Shown in pieces: positions 1 through 11,709 of a stretch of DNA of 64,000 bases (position 1 is the first letter of the stretch; each line of letters begins with the position of its first letter). The notes beneath the pieces are model-generated. The model searched no databases. It was not told the DNA's origin and worked only from the letters and a program-made list of their open reading frames with translations. The position numbers were made by a program, and so were the translations under genes. This DNA comes from Liopterus haemorrhoidalis (Eukaryota > Arthropoda > Insecta > Coleoptera > Dytiscidae), in the NCBI GenBank assembly GCA_963971575.1, contig OZ020611.1, forward strand, positions 180,918,071-180,982,070, in the 5' to 3' direction.

Positions 1-339
1 CAGCTTTAAACAAACAAGCAACAAAAATCAAGCAAGAAAAAACAAGTGAGAAGTCACTTGTTCCCTTATCACTTTCTCATATATTGTACTTGCTCTTTTA
101 TTGCTCTTATTTTGTAGCTTACTCTTATGATGTGGAAGGTACCGACCTAATGAGAGTTTTCAAGAATAAATGTCTGTTAATATACCCAATAGCAGGTTAC
201 TAAATTGGCTATTGACCTAAAAACATCATAAGTCAGATTTCTTCTTCTGCCCCGAACGTGTAGATAACGAGCTATCCCATCATTACCAGTCACATTCAAT
301 CGATTCCATGAAGGTGATGATTTTCTTGTCTTCTCTACA
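1..339. other. No recognised feature
   Basis: AT-rich sequence before the first LINE relic. I see no coding frame, repeat family or terminal repeats. The last part may be decayed upstream reverse transcriptase but is too eroded to claim. Confidence 0.4.
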
Positions 340-1090
340 ATATAGCCTTATAAAAGGCAAAACTCAATTTGGGAGTCCTATATAAGGGCTCAATATTTAA
401 CAAGTATGTCAGATATTGGCTTACGCCGATGACATTGACATAATTGGGAAATTCACTTCCCAAGTCAGAGAGAATTTTTTTAAACTAGATTCGGAAGCAC
501 GGAATACTGGACTCATGATAATCGAAGCCAATACTAAATATATGATTGTATCACGTAAAGAGAATCAGCAATCAATAGATTCAAAAGTGAAATGGAATTA
601 ATAAAGCTTCGACCTAGTGAATGATTTCATCTACTTAGGCTCCCTGGTAACTAATAAAAATTAGGTCAATGGCCCAAGTTGTCAAGATCATAGAAAACGA
701 AGAAAAATTACACTACCTATAAAATTAAACGGATAATCATCATGGCTTAAAAAATTTACTATGGCCTAATCAAGCACTTTCGACTGAAGCACTTCCAGTA
801 TAAAACCAAATATCTCTTGTACAAACTCTAGTTGGCCCGGCACTTATTTATTTATAAAGAGATCAGTACAGAAAGTGCTGATTGCAAAACTCTTCGAAAA
901 AAAGAGGATGACTCAAACTAAGATGGCTGGACGGTGTCGAACAATGCGCTAAATATCAAATAGCACTAAAAATAATGAATTGATGGAACTTTGCCTAATC
1001 AAGGTCGCAATGGAGGGAAAATCTACAAGATGCCAAGGCTCAGAAAGGACTGCAACACCAACTATGATGATGGAGATGATTAAATAAATT
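340..1090 (+). pseudogene. Decayed non-LTR retrotransposon, RT to 3' end
   Basis: A frame at 416-601 encodes AYADDIDIIG, the catalytic YADD box of a LINE reverse transcriptase, followed by spacing and residues (EARNTGL..TKYMIVS) typical of insect LINEs. Downstream, in shifted frames, come FIYLGSLVTN (about 620-656), a degraded thumb and connection region, and a C-terminal tail near 915-1070 resembling the basic tails of this LINE class. The end is a run of GATGATG trinucleotides (about 1064-1080). At least two frameshifts and several stops are present, so this is a dead 5'-truncated copy. The clade cannot be fixed from this piece. Confidence 0.75.
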
Positions 1091-1548
1091 ATTATTTACT
1101 TGCACGGGCGAATTTAGAACATTTGTATGTGCGAACACAAATAAAGTAAATAAAAATCAGTTCCAAAAACAATACAGATGCTTAGGCCATGCCGGAACGT
1201 TGAAATGGAGACTATTACAATCTAGTATCATGTATATACATATTATAAATATACAAAAATAAAATGTTCACACATATAAAACTTGTTCGATTCTCGTTAG
1301 AAGAGAAGTAATCTACCCACAATTATTCCGTGTTCCCCAAATGTGACAGACGGATCACAACACAGATCAAGCTTTTTCCTGATATACTCATGTTGGAAGT
1401 ACACTGCACGAAATTAACGCGGACAAAACTATGATACACGTCTCACAAACAGAAGACTTTTTACTCTCGAAGGCGTGTGATGGCGGTTTTATTTCTACAG
1501 TTCCATTTGCAGGAAGAGTCCAACGAATTAATATATCCCTTAATCTAT
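1091..1548. other. No recognised feature
   Basis: AT-rich spacer between two LINE relics. I see no coding frame, tandem repeat or terminal inverted repeat. Confidence 0.4.
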
Positions 1549-1650
1549 CGCTACGAAGAGGAAACTTGGGCTAACCGCAAAAATGACAAAAAGAAAATAG
1601 ATGCATTCGCTCTGTATTGTTGGCGAAGGATTCCTTCGACAGTTTCTCAG
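1549..1650 (+). pseudogene. LINE reverse-transcriptase fragment
   Basis: The frame reads YEEETWANRKNDKKKID followed by AFALYCWRRI. This matches the block YGCETW(T)xRKxDxKRIxAFexWCWRR found after the RT catalytic region in many insect LINE polymerases. Here YGCETW has become YEEETW. Only about 35 residues are recognisable, inside an open frame of 1477-1728 whose remaining translation I cannot align. It is in the same orientation as the relic at 340-1090 and could be a displaced piece of a similar element. Confidence 0.6.
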
Positions 1651-2277
1651 TGTATAGCTGAATTTTCAGTTTTTATAGCAAGGAATCAAAGATTTGAGGT
1701 TTTAGAAAAGCCTAAGAAAAAGTTATGATAAGAAAAAACGTGTAAGGCCTCCATATCAATCTTAGTTTAGTGGAAACCTACTTTTGAAACTACATCTGTA
1801 ATATTGTGTATATTAAAATTGTTATGATGAAAAATATACATTATTATATTTCTTTGATCTTATCACTTATTTCAGTTTCAGATGCACTGACAAAAATATT
1901 GTGTTAGATACAGATCATAACCTTGTTCTCCTCCAGATTTTCATTGTTTACTTACCAGCACGCATTGATGAATATTATAAATATGCAAACAGCAGACTTA
2001 CCTGCAAAAGAAGAAAAAATTATTAGAATATAGTTAGTTAAAATGTCTGGGACATAGCATCAGTATTTGCACACTCTACACACTATTCCAAACGTTTAGG
2101 CGGAACTAGAATTTGAAATCTAGTAATTTTTATCTATTAATTCGGACTTTGGGTAATTTTGTTTAAGCTTTGTAAAACATACTCACATTGCAAATTATAG
2201 ATTAAATTGATTGTCATTATAAAATGTCCTTTTCATTGCATTTTAATTTTTTGTCATTCTTCATAAAAATTTCCAAT
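1651..2277. other. No recognised feature
   Basis: AT-rich, with no credible coding frame or repeat structure that I can see. Confidence 0.4.
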
Positions 2278-2303
2278 TTATTTATTTATTTATTTATTTA
2301 TTT
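2278..2303. repeat. (TTTA)n microsatellite
   Basis: About six tandem TTTA units followed by a T-rich run. Confidence 0.85.
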
Positions 2304-2309
2304 TTTTCT

Positions 2310-3035
2310 TGTTTTTAAAATATGGAAAATGTGTCATATTTTTAATAAATGTCATTCGTTTCCATGGTTTTATTGTTGGAATTTAAAATTTTCACATACC
2401 AAACGTGAAACATCAAATAACCCAAGCAAGGTCCCTTCTCGTGACAACCTAAAAGAACGAAATTCACTTTTAGTTCAGCCTAAATGTTTGGAATAGCCTA
2501 TATAAACCGGAGAAGTCGGTCTAAAAACCTGAAAATATTTGAACTAATCATATTCATGTGTCAAAATATTACAGCCAGATTTTTTTTTTTTTAGATTTTA
2601 ATATGAAAATCTACAAATATATATATTTCTGAAAAATATATTCTTTAAATTCACGGTACTGAAAATGTTGAAAGTTCTTAGTACTTCGATTAGCAAACGA
2701 AAAATGATTATCATAAAATATATATATATATATCTGACATATATAATTAGCAAGTGTCTGTATGTAGTGTCGGTAACATTGTGACGTCAATTTTTCCTTA
2801 GATTCTCGTGATTGGCTATAATATTTTTAAATCTTGAAAAAGTTTTTTCGACTTCATAAGTAATGACGGGGGCTCTGCAAAAATAATTTCGATATTGATT
2901 AAAATATGGTTTTAAAAAATCGAGGTAGTCCTCGGAATAAATTTGTGTTAGTATATGTACGAAGGTCTGGATTTCTCTGAAGAACTGCGTTAATTTTATT
3001 ATTTAAATAAAGGCCGAAGTCGCAAGATACTTGTT
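2310..3035. other. AT-rich spacer with TA run
   Basis: Contains a short (TA)n run near 2718-2733 and several A or T homopolymers. No coding frame or transposon ends recognised. Confidence 0.4.
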
Positions 3036-3039
3036 TTAA

Positions 3040-3179
3040 TTTTTTTATGGCCTTTGCTGCTTTGGCAATTAACCAAGGCAATTCTTATTCTTTGAAACAT
3101 TCCATGCCTGAACGGGATTCGAAACCGAGTCCCTAGCAACGCAGAGCGCATGTGTTACCACTACGCTACGCCAGTCGGT
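3040..3179 (-). repeat. tRNA-derived SINE, family A, copy 1
   Basis: On the minus strand this starts with a tRNA-like head containing an A box (TAGCGTAGTGG) and, further on, a degraded B box, then the body ATGGAATG..TTGGTTAATTGCC..GCAAAGGCC and an A-rich tail (seen here as T-rich sequence at 3035-3048). The same unit occurs at 28591-28742 and 39283-39440, so it is a dispersed family. This is the most diverged copy, and I could not find a convincing target duplication. Transcription by RNA polymerase III from the internal boxes is known for such SINEs; activity is not implied here. Confidence 0.8.
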
Positions 3180-3181
3180 AT

Positions 3182-3758
3182 TAAAATTATCTTGTAATCC
3201 CTGGATGTTAGTTCTATGATATTAGTTAAATGATTTATTTTTGTGCATAATATATTTTTTTACAAATTATGCAATACAGTTGTTTCTCGTTAATAACTTG
3301 AAAATGATCTTTAAATCCATACTCAGTTAAAATCTGTTGTAAAAAAATTAATTCAGCCATTTTAATATCTCCATAAAATAAAAATATAAATAACAATAAT
3401 AAGAAAAATGTCTACAAATTTTTCTTTCAGAAAGAAATATATCTTAAAAATGCTATAAATATTATTATTGTAAAAAAGTGAATATTAGTAGTTAGATACG
3501 TGTTTGAAAGTATATGCTCTAAATCTAAATACCTATTATAATTATTGTTCAGCTATGTTCACAGTTCAGAAGGAAAATAAATAGTTGACAGGACTTGCAA
3601 AGTTTATACAGATTAAATAACGGTTCAATATATTACAGGTTTGAATGTATTTGACGTTTGCATTAAAAGAAATGTTTTTATTTAATAACATTTCTTAACA
3701 ATGCTAACATCTCACAATGATATTGCATTCAACAATGCACATTATGGAAAAACATATG
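3182..3758. other. No recognised feature
   Basis: AT-rich sequence between the SINE and the palindromic MITE. Nothing supported. Confidence 0.4.
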
Positions 3759-3762
3759 TATA

Positions 3763-3881
3763 CTAGCGTCGGCGAATCAACGCAGTTACGTCACACGACG
3801 TAACAAACAATTGCATTGTTCCAAACAATACAGTCGTTTGTTACGTATTGTGACGTAACTGCATTGATTCGCCGACGCTAG
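3763..3881. mobile_element. 119-bp near-perfect palindromic MITE
   Basis: The two ends are CTAGCGTCGGCGAATCAA and its reverse complement. The match runs about 34 bp with one mismatch (AACGCAG versus AATGCAG), and a second inverted motif (ACGTAACAAAC) lies closer to the centre, so nearly the whole element folds into a hairpin. It is flanked on both sides by TATA (3759-3762 and 3882-3885), consistent with a TA or TATA target duplication. There is no coding capacity. The high arm identity suggests a fairly recent insertion. The superfamily is not assignable; a TA target fits Tc1/mariner-type MITEs. Confidence 0.85.
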
Positions 3882-3885
3882 TATA

Positions 3886-5012
3886 GCAGCATAACGAGTA
3901 CCCTTTTATTGATATTTTAATGTGAATTTTTCTACGTCTATGAACATCTCATTAATAATGTCGTTAATCCAGATTTGCCTAAAAACGTCCGGGCTCTGGT
4001 AATATATATTTCAAGCGTCGCTCTTTTCGATGTGACACATAACTGGGAATTCGCTTAAAGGTGCGTTAAGTAAGGTGCGTAAAATAAGGTCCGTCGTAAG
4101 TTGTAAGGGCGTTGGTTAAAATAAGGTCCAATTTGATTTATATTATCCTTCTTTGATCTTTGAATATTTTTTGTCTTTATTCACAATTCCATTTGAATTA
4201 TTAAAGATTAAAATTGTTATTACTTGCACAATACAACAGCTAATTTACGATTCAAGTTTCCTGGTTAGAAGTTAATCGTTACAGTTATAAAATAACTTCA
4301 TATCCGTCTCTATTCTAAACTAGCAACAAACATTTAAATTCGCGAACAGTGCAGAGCTTGTACCTTACTCCATATAACGTATGATAATAGAAGCATTCAT
4401 ACTCGGTATACGGCGCGAACAGACTCTATTTCTCATTCAATTCATCCCACTACTTTTGAGCATATTGCATAATTAATAACAATACGAACTTAAGCGAGAA
4501 GTAACTTAAATGGAATGCCGTGCCCTTGAAACTTGTCAGAACATGCTGCATTCATCACTGAATATTTAATATGTTTCATGTTTACATGAGGATATATGCG
4601 AAAATGTAAGACTTCACAATGCGACTAAAGAATCATACATGAGGAGAGGTTCGTCTTATTTTCCTCTTGTGTACAGGTCTTCTGGGTGTTTCGTACCAAG
4701 TGTTCTTTTATGACTACATACTATATGCATCACAAAATTAGATTTAGGAATAGCGCAAAAAGAGTTAATATATTATGTAACGTAGAACGTGAATTGAACA
4801 CGTGATGAAGATGAAAAGTTTTTCATGAATTTTAAGCACTTTAAAGCATCTTAAGGTTTTTGTAAACAGCGACTATATCCAATATTTGGTCTCAACCAGA
4901 CCATATAGATAGATAAGTCACTCTAATATAATTATAGAAACATATTCTGAGTGATATCCGGTCTTATCATAAAATTTTAGATTATTGACCAAGATAGATC
5001 TATTAATTCTGA
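3886..5012. other. Spacer with possible Tigger-end fragment
   Basis: About 4045-4130 contains GTGCGTAAAATAAGGTCC twice in variant form, resembling the right end of the Tigger-like element at 22454-23404 (GGCGTAAAATAAGGCCCACC). The rest is AT-rich with nothing recognised. Confidence 0.3.
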
Positions 5013-6175
5013 AGTGCAGTGGCAGCTCCAGGACTAAGCAACTGGAGGAACAATCAAAGAAACAACAAAAGAGAAAAACTTATACAGTTTTATTTTCATA
5101 ATGAAGATTGTTCAGATCAACCATGTGACATTTATTGGGCTGTGTTGGCACAAATAGCCTTTGATGCAGTGCATCAAAAATTTCAACCGACTATACAACA
5201 AAAGTTTATACAATTTAATAATTTATTAATTACATACCGATTTTTATCGACCGTTTCATTATACTTTACAATCGAGGCTCTAAATTCCCAATGAAACTGC
5301 TTCCGTGCGTCGGTTTTTACTAAAATATCAAATTTCACATAGCTTTTAATGTGTATGCACTGCAGCTATAGTTATGTTTTTGTTAGCCTTTTCGCGTAAA
5401 TGTTTTAAATCAACGACACGTTTTTCGACCCATTCTTTATCAATAACAATATCATTAAAAATTAAACAAGCGAAACAAAAAAAAGCATTTTTCTTTCATG
5501 CATATTTTTATTAAAATACCTTTTAACTTATTTATTTTTAACTTTATTTATAGATGGCATATTTATTATAGGTTATGGCCTACCATTGTTTTTGAATTAA
5601 AGTTATTCTTCGAATGTCAAAGCCCTTCTAGTATTGAAAATACTTAAAACTATGTCACTTTTATCCATATTTAGTTATTATTCACTTATTACTGTGTCAC
5701 AATAATAGCAAACTAAAAATGTAAAACTGTGAAGTTATTCGCATTTCAATAACTGGCGCAATTCAACAGTTACAACATTTGTCGTGTCATAGTGTAGCTA
5801 ATTTCATAGCTTTAGGCAATGTCCTAATGGGGAGTATAGCGACGTTACATCGCACGATGCTACGCAAAGAGAGTTTTCAGACAGATGTACGCAATGTCTG
5901 AAGGCAAAATAGATGTATGCCCGAAAAATGGGAGCGCTGCGGTATGAACTATCGCACGAATTCAAATTAAGCAGAGTGATAAAAATAATCAAGGTCTTAG
6001 GTTTAAAGATTTAAATTCAAAATGAAATAAGAATCTTAATATCTTAAAATAAAATTTTAAAATGTTAATATTTAAAAATACAAAAAGATTGCTATTTTTT
6101 CCCTATTATTGCCCTATTTTCTTGGGGAGGCATTGCCTATTTGCCCTTATATAAAAGTCGCCCTTACCAGAGTGT
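5013..6175. mobile_element. Possible decayed DNA transposon
   Basis: The left side begins CAGTGGCAGCTCCAGG, similar to known hAT-like ends. The right side near 6120-6175 has GGGGAGGCATTGCC and GTCGCCCTTACCAG. Terminal repeats are weak and the target duplication unconvincing. A 91-codon frame at 5019-5294 has no recognisable domain. Low confidence. Confidence 0.25.
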
Positions 6176-6179
6176 AATA

Positions 6180-6795
6180 ATTTTAGACCTTATGTTCTTA
6201 TATTTAGGTATGCAAATGCATATCTTTTATATTTATTCCTCTTATGTGAAGCTAAAAGTATTGTTACGTGCTTACAGTAAAATATGAGAAAAATTTGGTC
6301 GTGATTTCAAATCTTTATTAAATTACTTAAATATCGGATTTAAACACTAACTAATAGACAACAGGTACACTTAAACAATAAATACCACTAGTCACTACAC
6401 TTACTCCACAGTTAACTGTTTCAGGTATATCCGCATGTAATCCAGGTTAGTCCAGGTATTCGACTAACTAAATCATTCAGTAACCGTACTGAATTACACT
6501 GGCTCAGTATCCCCACTTGAGTTCAGTCACTTAGTTAATTCCAGGCTGAGGTTTAATGCATGGAAATGACTTATTGTCGATCTTTACTTTCCCATTGAAT
6601 TGAATCAACTGCTTGAATAAGACTCACTGAAATATTGTTCTCAATTATTCGATGAGCTTCACTGCCTGAATAATAATATCCTTACGGTAGCAAGTCACGT
6701 GGTTTAGGTAATAATATAATAATAATAGCCTTTTATTCCAATTAATTAACACCTTTGCACAAAAAAGCTCATACATTTTTTTTCGAAATGTAACA
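6180..6795. other. No recognised feature
   Basis: Intermediate-AT sequence with no supported coding frame or repeat. Confidence 0.4.
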
Positions 6796-6799
6796 TTTG

Positions 6800-7300
6800 A
6801 AAATAGACATAAAATTACATAATGTTATCTTGTAGATCCCATTTCTGGGCATCGACTTCTTCCAACACTTTCCATCTTTCTATATGTTTAGCTTCTCTTC
6901 TCTACACGCTGAAAATTTCCTTAAGCTTATCTTCCCAGCGAACACTCTGTCTGCCTGTTCTTCTGGACATACCTCTAAGAAGCCAATCTGGCACATCCAG
7001 TACCCACCTTCATTTTTCCCTTCTCATAATGTGTCTAGCCCATTTCTATTTTAAAGATTTACAAAAACTAACTACGTCAGTTGATCTCCGTGGGAGATGT
7101 AGACCAGCTCACCTCCCAACGTGTCTTAAATAGTGGACCTTAAAACATTCCATAGATTTCTAGAACTTTCGGTCAACGCATTGTTCAGTGTTCGCTATCC
7201 GTTTCAAGGCTACTGTATTCTTTGGCAGGGACGTATTCGTAGCAGTATCTTTTTAAAAATTCTTCGTTAAGGCTTCAAAGAAATAACCAAAAAAAAAAAA
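6800..7300 (-). pseudogene. LINE 3'-terminal coding relic
   Basis: On the minus strand about 6820-7060 reads WARHIMRREK, stop, RWVLDVPDWLLRG, then RRTGRQSVRWEDKLKEI and a final ..WDLQDN. This is the conserved tail of a LINE polymerase: a MRRxD..R box followed by RRxGRPxxRW. There is at least one stop and a frameshift. The minus-strand upstream part (7060-7300) is too eroded to align. A dead, truncated copy of an insect LINE. Confidence 0.7.
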
Positions 7301-7800
7301 AACTGTCTCTTATATCGTCAACCATCTCATCTGTCTTTACGGAGCAGCAGTATTCAACTAGGGTATCGCAAATGTATGGTAGAGGTGTCGCGAGTTCCAT
7401 AGAATATATATGAGCAATTTCCTAATTTCAAATTGTATTCTACAGTTTCTAAAATTAAAAAAAAAAAAAAAAATTTCTAAGGATTTTACAAGGATTAGTT
7501 ACTTTTTCATCGGAATAAATACTTTATTCGCCTAAACATGCAAATTGTGTAATGTTAAGGGAATTTTATATAAGCATCAAACAAAAGAAAACTGGGATCT
7601 ATTGGTCTAGAGGTAATAAAATTCTTTGTAATGCACATTGATGTGAACTGACATATTAAAAGAATTTTTATTACAGGTTATTTTTCAAAGGATATATATC
7701 ATGTTTCTGTTTATGTGTTTGTACGGCAGGAATTATGTAAAGAAGGATTTTATTTTAAAAATCTGAGAACTCCAGGCAATGAAATATAAAGCGGGAAATA
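7301..7800. other. No recognised feature
   Basis: Contains two A homopolymers (near 7290 and 7450) and a hAT-end-like CAGTATTCAACTAGGG at about 7348 without a partner. Otherwise featureless. Confidence 0.35.
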
Positions 7801-7804
7801 ATAT

Positions 7805-7910
7805 TAAAATGCAACACTTCGCGAAAAATTGAACCCACTATCTTATGAATATCGCATCCACCGCTCACATCAGTGAGCTATGAAGGTAGCCTAGAGAGTT
7901 GAATTTGCCA
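7805..7910 (-). repeat. tRNA-like SINE fragment, family D
   Basis: On the minus strand it reads GCTACCTTCATAGCTCAC..GTGGATGCGATATTC..GTGGGTTCAAT, with spacing and motifs like a tRNA A box (TAGCTCACTGA) and B box (GGGTTCAAT). The body resembles SINE heads that end in a short A/T-rich tail. Single copy in this window, so the assignment rests on the tRNA-like architecture. Confidence 0.5.
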
Positions 7911-8530
7911 GTGAACAGAATTAGAAAGAGTTTACATTGAGAATTGTTGTTAAATTATTTGTACGTATCTAATGAAAGCTTTTAAAACGTGAAAAAAGAA
8001 TCAAAATGTAATTTTTAAGAATGTTTTTATTTAGGGCGATATTTGCTTTGTCAAAAATATTAGACAATAGCTATTTGTATTACAAGTTATGGAATGTGCG
8101 GCTTTTTTACACCAGACATGAGAATTGGAACACGAGCGTAGCGAGTGTTTCAACATGTCGTGTGTAAAAAACCTGCCATTTCGTAACTCGTAATATATAT
8201 GACTTTTTGTAATTTCGTCGAAAAATTTATAAAATAATCGGAAATTAAAAGTTTTGATAATGCATTTACCTGATATGTGATAGACATCTGAGAGTTCGTT
8301 ATCATGGTAAAACAGTTCGTTTTATAAACATTTCTGTCATTAATATAGATACGTTTCAACAAAGACGCATTAGATTTTCTTTATTTCCTAACTAGTTAGG
8401 AAATGAAGAATTAAATGTAGTTTAAAATGGGTTCCATTTTGACATTCAAAATAATAAAGAAATGTCAATATTTCGTAACGGAATGGCAAGAAAAAAATCA
8501 TTTTTCTATTTTACATTCATAAGAGAGTCA
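7911..8530. other. Spacer with CGAGCGTAGCGAGTG motif
   Basis: 8130-8150 holds the short motif CGAGCGTAGCGAGTG. The rest is AT-rich with no supported gene. Confidence 0.35.
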
Positions 8531-8532
8531 TA

Positions 8533-9098
8533 GACCGGGAGCTCATGACAGTTTTCGGTCTCCGATTTCATACAGCATGCCTTTTGGAGGAGAGAATATT
8601 TACCCTGTGACAACAAAAAAGGGATGGTACTAAACCCCTGCACGCTTTCCGGTCATAGGGAAAGATGCATTTCCACTTAAATACAAAATTTTTGTGCTTT
8701 TCTCTGATTTAATATTGCTTGCCCTTTTGTCAAAAGAAAGTTATAACAAATTAAAAGTCTTTTAAATATATGCATGCGATTCGGAGGGTCCCAAAGGGCT
8801 CAAAAGGTCATGTGATCTTGTAATAAAAAAATATGTTTTTGCCGCGTTTTCATACAGCATACCTATAATTAAAAGACTTTAAATTTGTTATAACTTTCTT
8901 TTGACAAAAGGGCAAGCAATATTAAATCAGAGAAAAACACAAAAATTTTGTGCAAGTGGAAATGAAATTTTCCCTATGACCGGAAAGCGTGCAGGGGTTT
9001 AGTACCATCCCTTTTTTGTTGGCACAGGGTAAATATTCTCTCCTCCAAAAGGCATGCTGTATGAAATCGGAGACCAAAAATGTCATGAGCTCCCGGTT
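8533..9098. mobile_element. Foldback element with ~230-bp arms
   Basis: The left arm (about 8533-8766) is repeated in reverse complement at about 8873-9098. The terminus is GACCGGGAGCTCATGACA on the left and the reverse complement of AACCGGGAGCTCATGACA on the right. Arms share long blocks such as CTGCACGCTTTCCGGTCATA with scattered differences. Flanking TA (8531-8532, 9099-9100) suits a TA target duplication. The spacer of about 105 bp is unrelated to the arms. Short open frames inside mirror each other and are not genes. Confidence 0.8.
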
Positions 9099-9100
9099 TA

Positions 9101-9490
9101 TCATTATGAAACTGAATTGAGTGTTATGATGAGTTTCATTATGACACTAAACATTTTATTTCACAAAATTGGTAACATTGGTACAATAACCTTCAAATTT
9201 GATAAAATATAATTGATAATTACCTAAAAAAATATAAAACCACCAAATCAGTACGGCCAAGCGCCACATTCACATACCAAAGTCCCTAAACGAGGATGTT
9301 GTTTGTTTATATAACGCAAATTTACCATCTTAAAAGGCATGAAAAAGCAAAATAGAAAAAATGTTATAGAAAACTCGTTATATAAGACTTTTTGCCGCAC
9401 TTGTGGATTAGACAACTCGGCGCTTCGCGACTTGTTTTCTAATTTCAGCGTGTGCAGCAAAATCATGCCTTATGCAACTTGTGTTTTAAT
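9101..9490. other. No recognised feature
   Basis: AT-rich sequence between the foldback element and the mariner. Two overlapping short frames here show no domain. Confidence 0.4.
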
Positions 9491-9493
9491 GTA

Positions 9494-10339
9494 TCAGGTC
9501 GTCAAGGATGAATTTTGGAGCAAAGTTGGTTGATAACTTACAAATATAAGGAATTATTTTATTCATCAAAGTATGCACCCATATTGTCTATACACTTTTG
9601 CCATTTAAGCGGCAGATTGTTCAAGCCGGTGGTATAAAACCTTGGCAGACGGGAGTCAATGAATTCCTGGAAGGCTAGTTTTACAGCATTGTCGGAATTA
9701 AACTATTTTCCTATTAAAAAGCAGTCCAAATTGCGGAAGAAGTGGTAGTCAGTGGGGTTAGGTTTGGTGAGTATGCTGGATGATGAAGAGATTCCAACCT
9801 CAATTTCTGTAGTTTTACCACAGTCATTTGTGCAGTGTGGGGTGTAGTGTTATCATGCAATAAGATAGGAGTCAATCTGTTGACAAATCTAGGCTGTTTT
9901 TCTTTAAGTTTTTGCATCATTTTGTCCAGTTGGTTGCAGTACATTTCTGCTGGGATCGATGAACCAGTTTTTTTTTTTTTTTTGTTTTTAAGTTATGTGT
10001 ACGAAATTTGGCGAACCAATTTGATACTGTCTGCTGCGTAGTAACACTAGAGCCAAATACACTACAAATGTTTCGCGCGGTATGCGATGTCGTAGTTCCA
10101 CGTAAGAACTCATACTTCATAATAGTGCGAATTTCCGTCCGTTCCATTTTCAACAAAATTAATTTAAAAAAAAAAGTTTTTGATATTTTTTAGAGCATAC
10201 AATGATTTCTTTAAACAGGCGAGATGTGTAACTTTACAACAAAAAAATAAAAAAAATAAAATAGAACGGTAAAATATTAAGCCAATGTCAAATAATAAGC
10301 TGTTAAAGTTGGCAATATATTACATCCTTGACAACCTAA
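9494..10339 (-). mobile_element. Internally deleted mariner-like element
   Basis: Terminal inverted repeats are TCAGGTCGTCAAGGATG on the left and TTAGGTTGTCAAGGATG (reverse complement) on the right, flanked by TA duplications at 9492-9493 and 10340-10341. On the minus strand, 10156 down to 9917 encodes a mariner N-terminal helix-turn-helix (MKYEFLRG..ARNICSVFG..TVSNWFAKF). Then 9944 down to 9714 encodes the C-terminal catalytic part with LLHDNTTPHTA and HHPAYSPNLTP, the second and third acidic-residue regions; the third aspartate of YSPDL is Asn here. The central third of the transposase is missing: total length is 846 bp against about 1.3 kb for intact mariners. It is non-autonomous and dead. 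Confidence 0.88.
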
Positions 10340-10341
10340 TA

Positions 10342-10599
10342 CTATTGTCTAGTAATATGAAGGAGCTGTTGTAAAATTCAAAAATAATTCAATGCTACAA
10401 ACATTGATATTACACAAAAAAGTAAAAACGGAATATTTGATTATTTTTTGAAAAATTTGGAAGGAATTTTATGCATTTTTTATGACTTCAAAATACACTC
10501 TTGCCAAATATTTATTATTTCTTAGTGTAGCTATTTCCCTTTTTGCTCGTTTTGGCTTTTATTTGTTCATTAATACTGTTCTATTATCTTTTTTTTTGT
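10342..10599. other. No recognised feature
   Basis: AT-rich spacer. Confidence 0.4.
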
Positions 10600-10607
10600 G
10601 TTTAGGT

Positions 10608-10818
10608 CAGGGGTCATGCGGCTCTTTGAGGATATTCGTGTGGCTCTTCAAATTAAGTTGATAAGGAATCAAATTTAGAAAACATTCACGCATTAGCTCA
10701 TTTTATTTTCATGCATTATTATGCAGCATATCGGTAAAACCATTGACTCTTTAAAATGTTTCCAGATGCCATAAAGAGTGAATTTGGCTCTTTAGCCTCT
10801 AAAGTTTGCCGACCCCTG
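10608..10818. mobile_element. 211-bp non-autonomous hAT element
   Basis: Ends are CAGGGGTCATGCGGCTC and, in reverse complement, CAGGGGTCGGCAAACTTT. It is flanked by a perfect 8-bp duplication GTTTAGGT (10600-10607 and 10819-10826), the hallmark of hAT insertion. The subterminal GGCTCTTT motifs match the family of the larger hAT at 59493-60495. No coding capacity. Confidence 0.9.
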
Positions 10819-10826
10819 GTTTAGGT

Positions 10827-11084
10827 GTTTAGGAACCTTCCTTTTTGTTCTTATTTTATGTTTGCTTTCTGGCCCGCGACGGCTTTTTTCGTACAAAGTA
10901 TAACCTGTTTAAGTGTAAGTTTGATCATGCCTTCGTTAAATAAAACCGAGAAATACACAAACTTAATTTTAAAAAAATATATATTATGACGCGATACGGT
11001 CAAGAATCCTAAAAAATCCTTTACATTACTTTTTATTAAAAGATGTAGGTTGGTTGCCAAAATAAAATTAATTTTATCACTTTT
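10827..11084. other. No recognised feature
   Basis: AT-rich spacer; nothing supported. Confidence 0.35.
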
Positions 11085-11180
11085 ACAGTCAAAAATGTAT
11101 CCAAGAATTATTGTTATTTACTAGACACTTACGAAATCCTGAAATGTTTAAAAATTTATACTTCTCATCAATTTTTTAAA
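11085..11180 (+). repeat. 3' tail of dispersed family R, copy 6
   Basis: ACGAAATCCTGAAATGTTTAAAA..ACTTCTCATCAATTTTTT matches the 3' end shared by family R copies at 21395-21437, 43735-43773 and 53810-53862. Only the tail is recognisable. Confidence 0.55.
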
Positions 11181-11705
11181 ACTATCGTTGTTTTCTGTGA
11201 AACAGCATGTATGCATTGTTTCCACACAATACTTTTGTAAGAATCATGAGTCGAGTTTTGTTATGTTTCCTTTACTTTCTTCTCGTGTGTTTGTCGGTAT
11301 ATTCTTGTTCATATTTCACTTTACTTTTCACATGTATAAACTCTCGCCTTCCCTTCTTTGTGGCATAAAAATAACACGATTCTTTACAGTGGCGCACCTG
11401 TACAGAAACAAAGCAAACTGCCTCCAGCATCTCTTTTTCAACTTTTGATTTTTATTTTCGTTTTTTTGTACGTGTGATCTTTGTGATACATTTATTTGTT
11501 AAATGGTACCTATCGTTAGTTTAAATTTAAAACTGAGGAAAATATTCCGGCATATTACCACTATGACTAACTATTTTGAAGTTATAGGGGAGTATAAATT
11601 TGCCCTTGACTTTTTTATAACGCAACAATAATAAAAACTCAAAGTTAATGAAACAAATTTAATTTTTCATAATAATACGTTTGCTTTAATGTACAGTTAT
11701 TTCAA
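11181..11705. other. No recognised feature
   Basis: An 86-codon frame (11188-11448) is hydrophobic and without a recognisable domain. I do not support it as a gene. Confidence 0.35.
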
Positions 11706-11709
11706 GGTT

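Noticed and set aside
6822..7133. 103-codon plus-strand frame
   Set aside because: It is the antisense of a LINE polymerase tail that is clearly readable on the minus strand.
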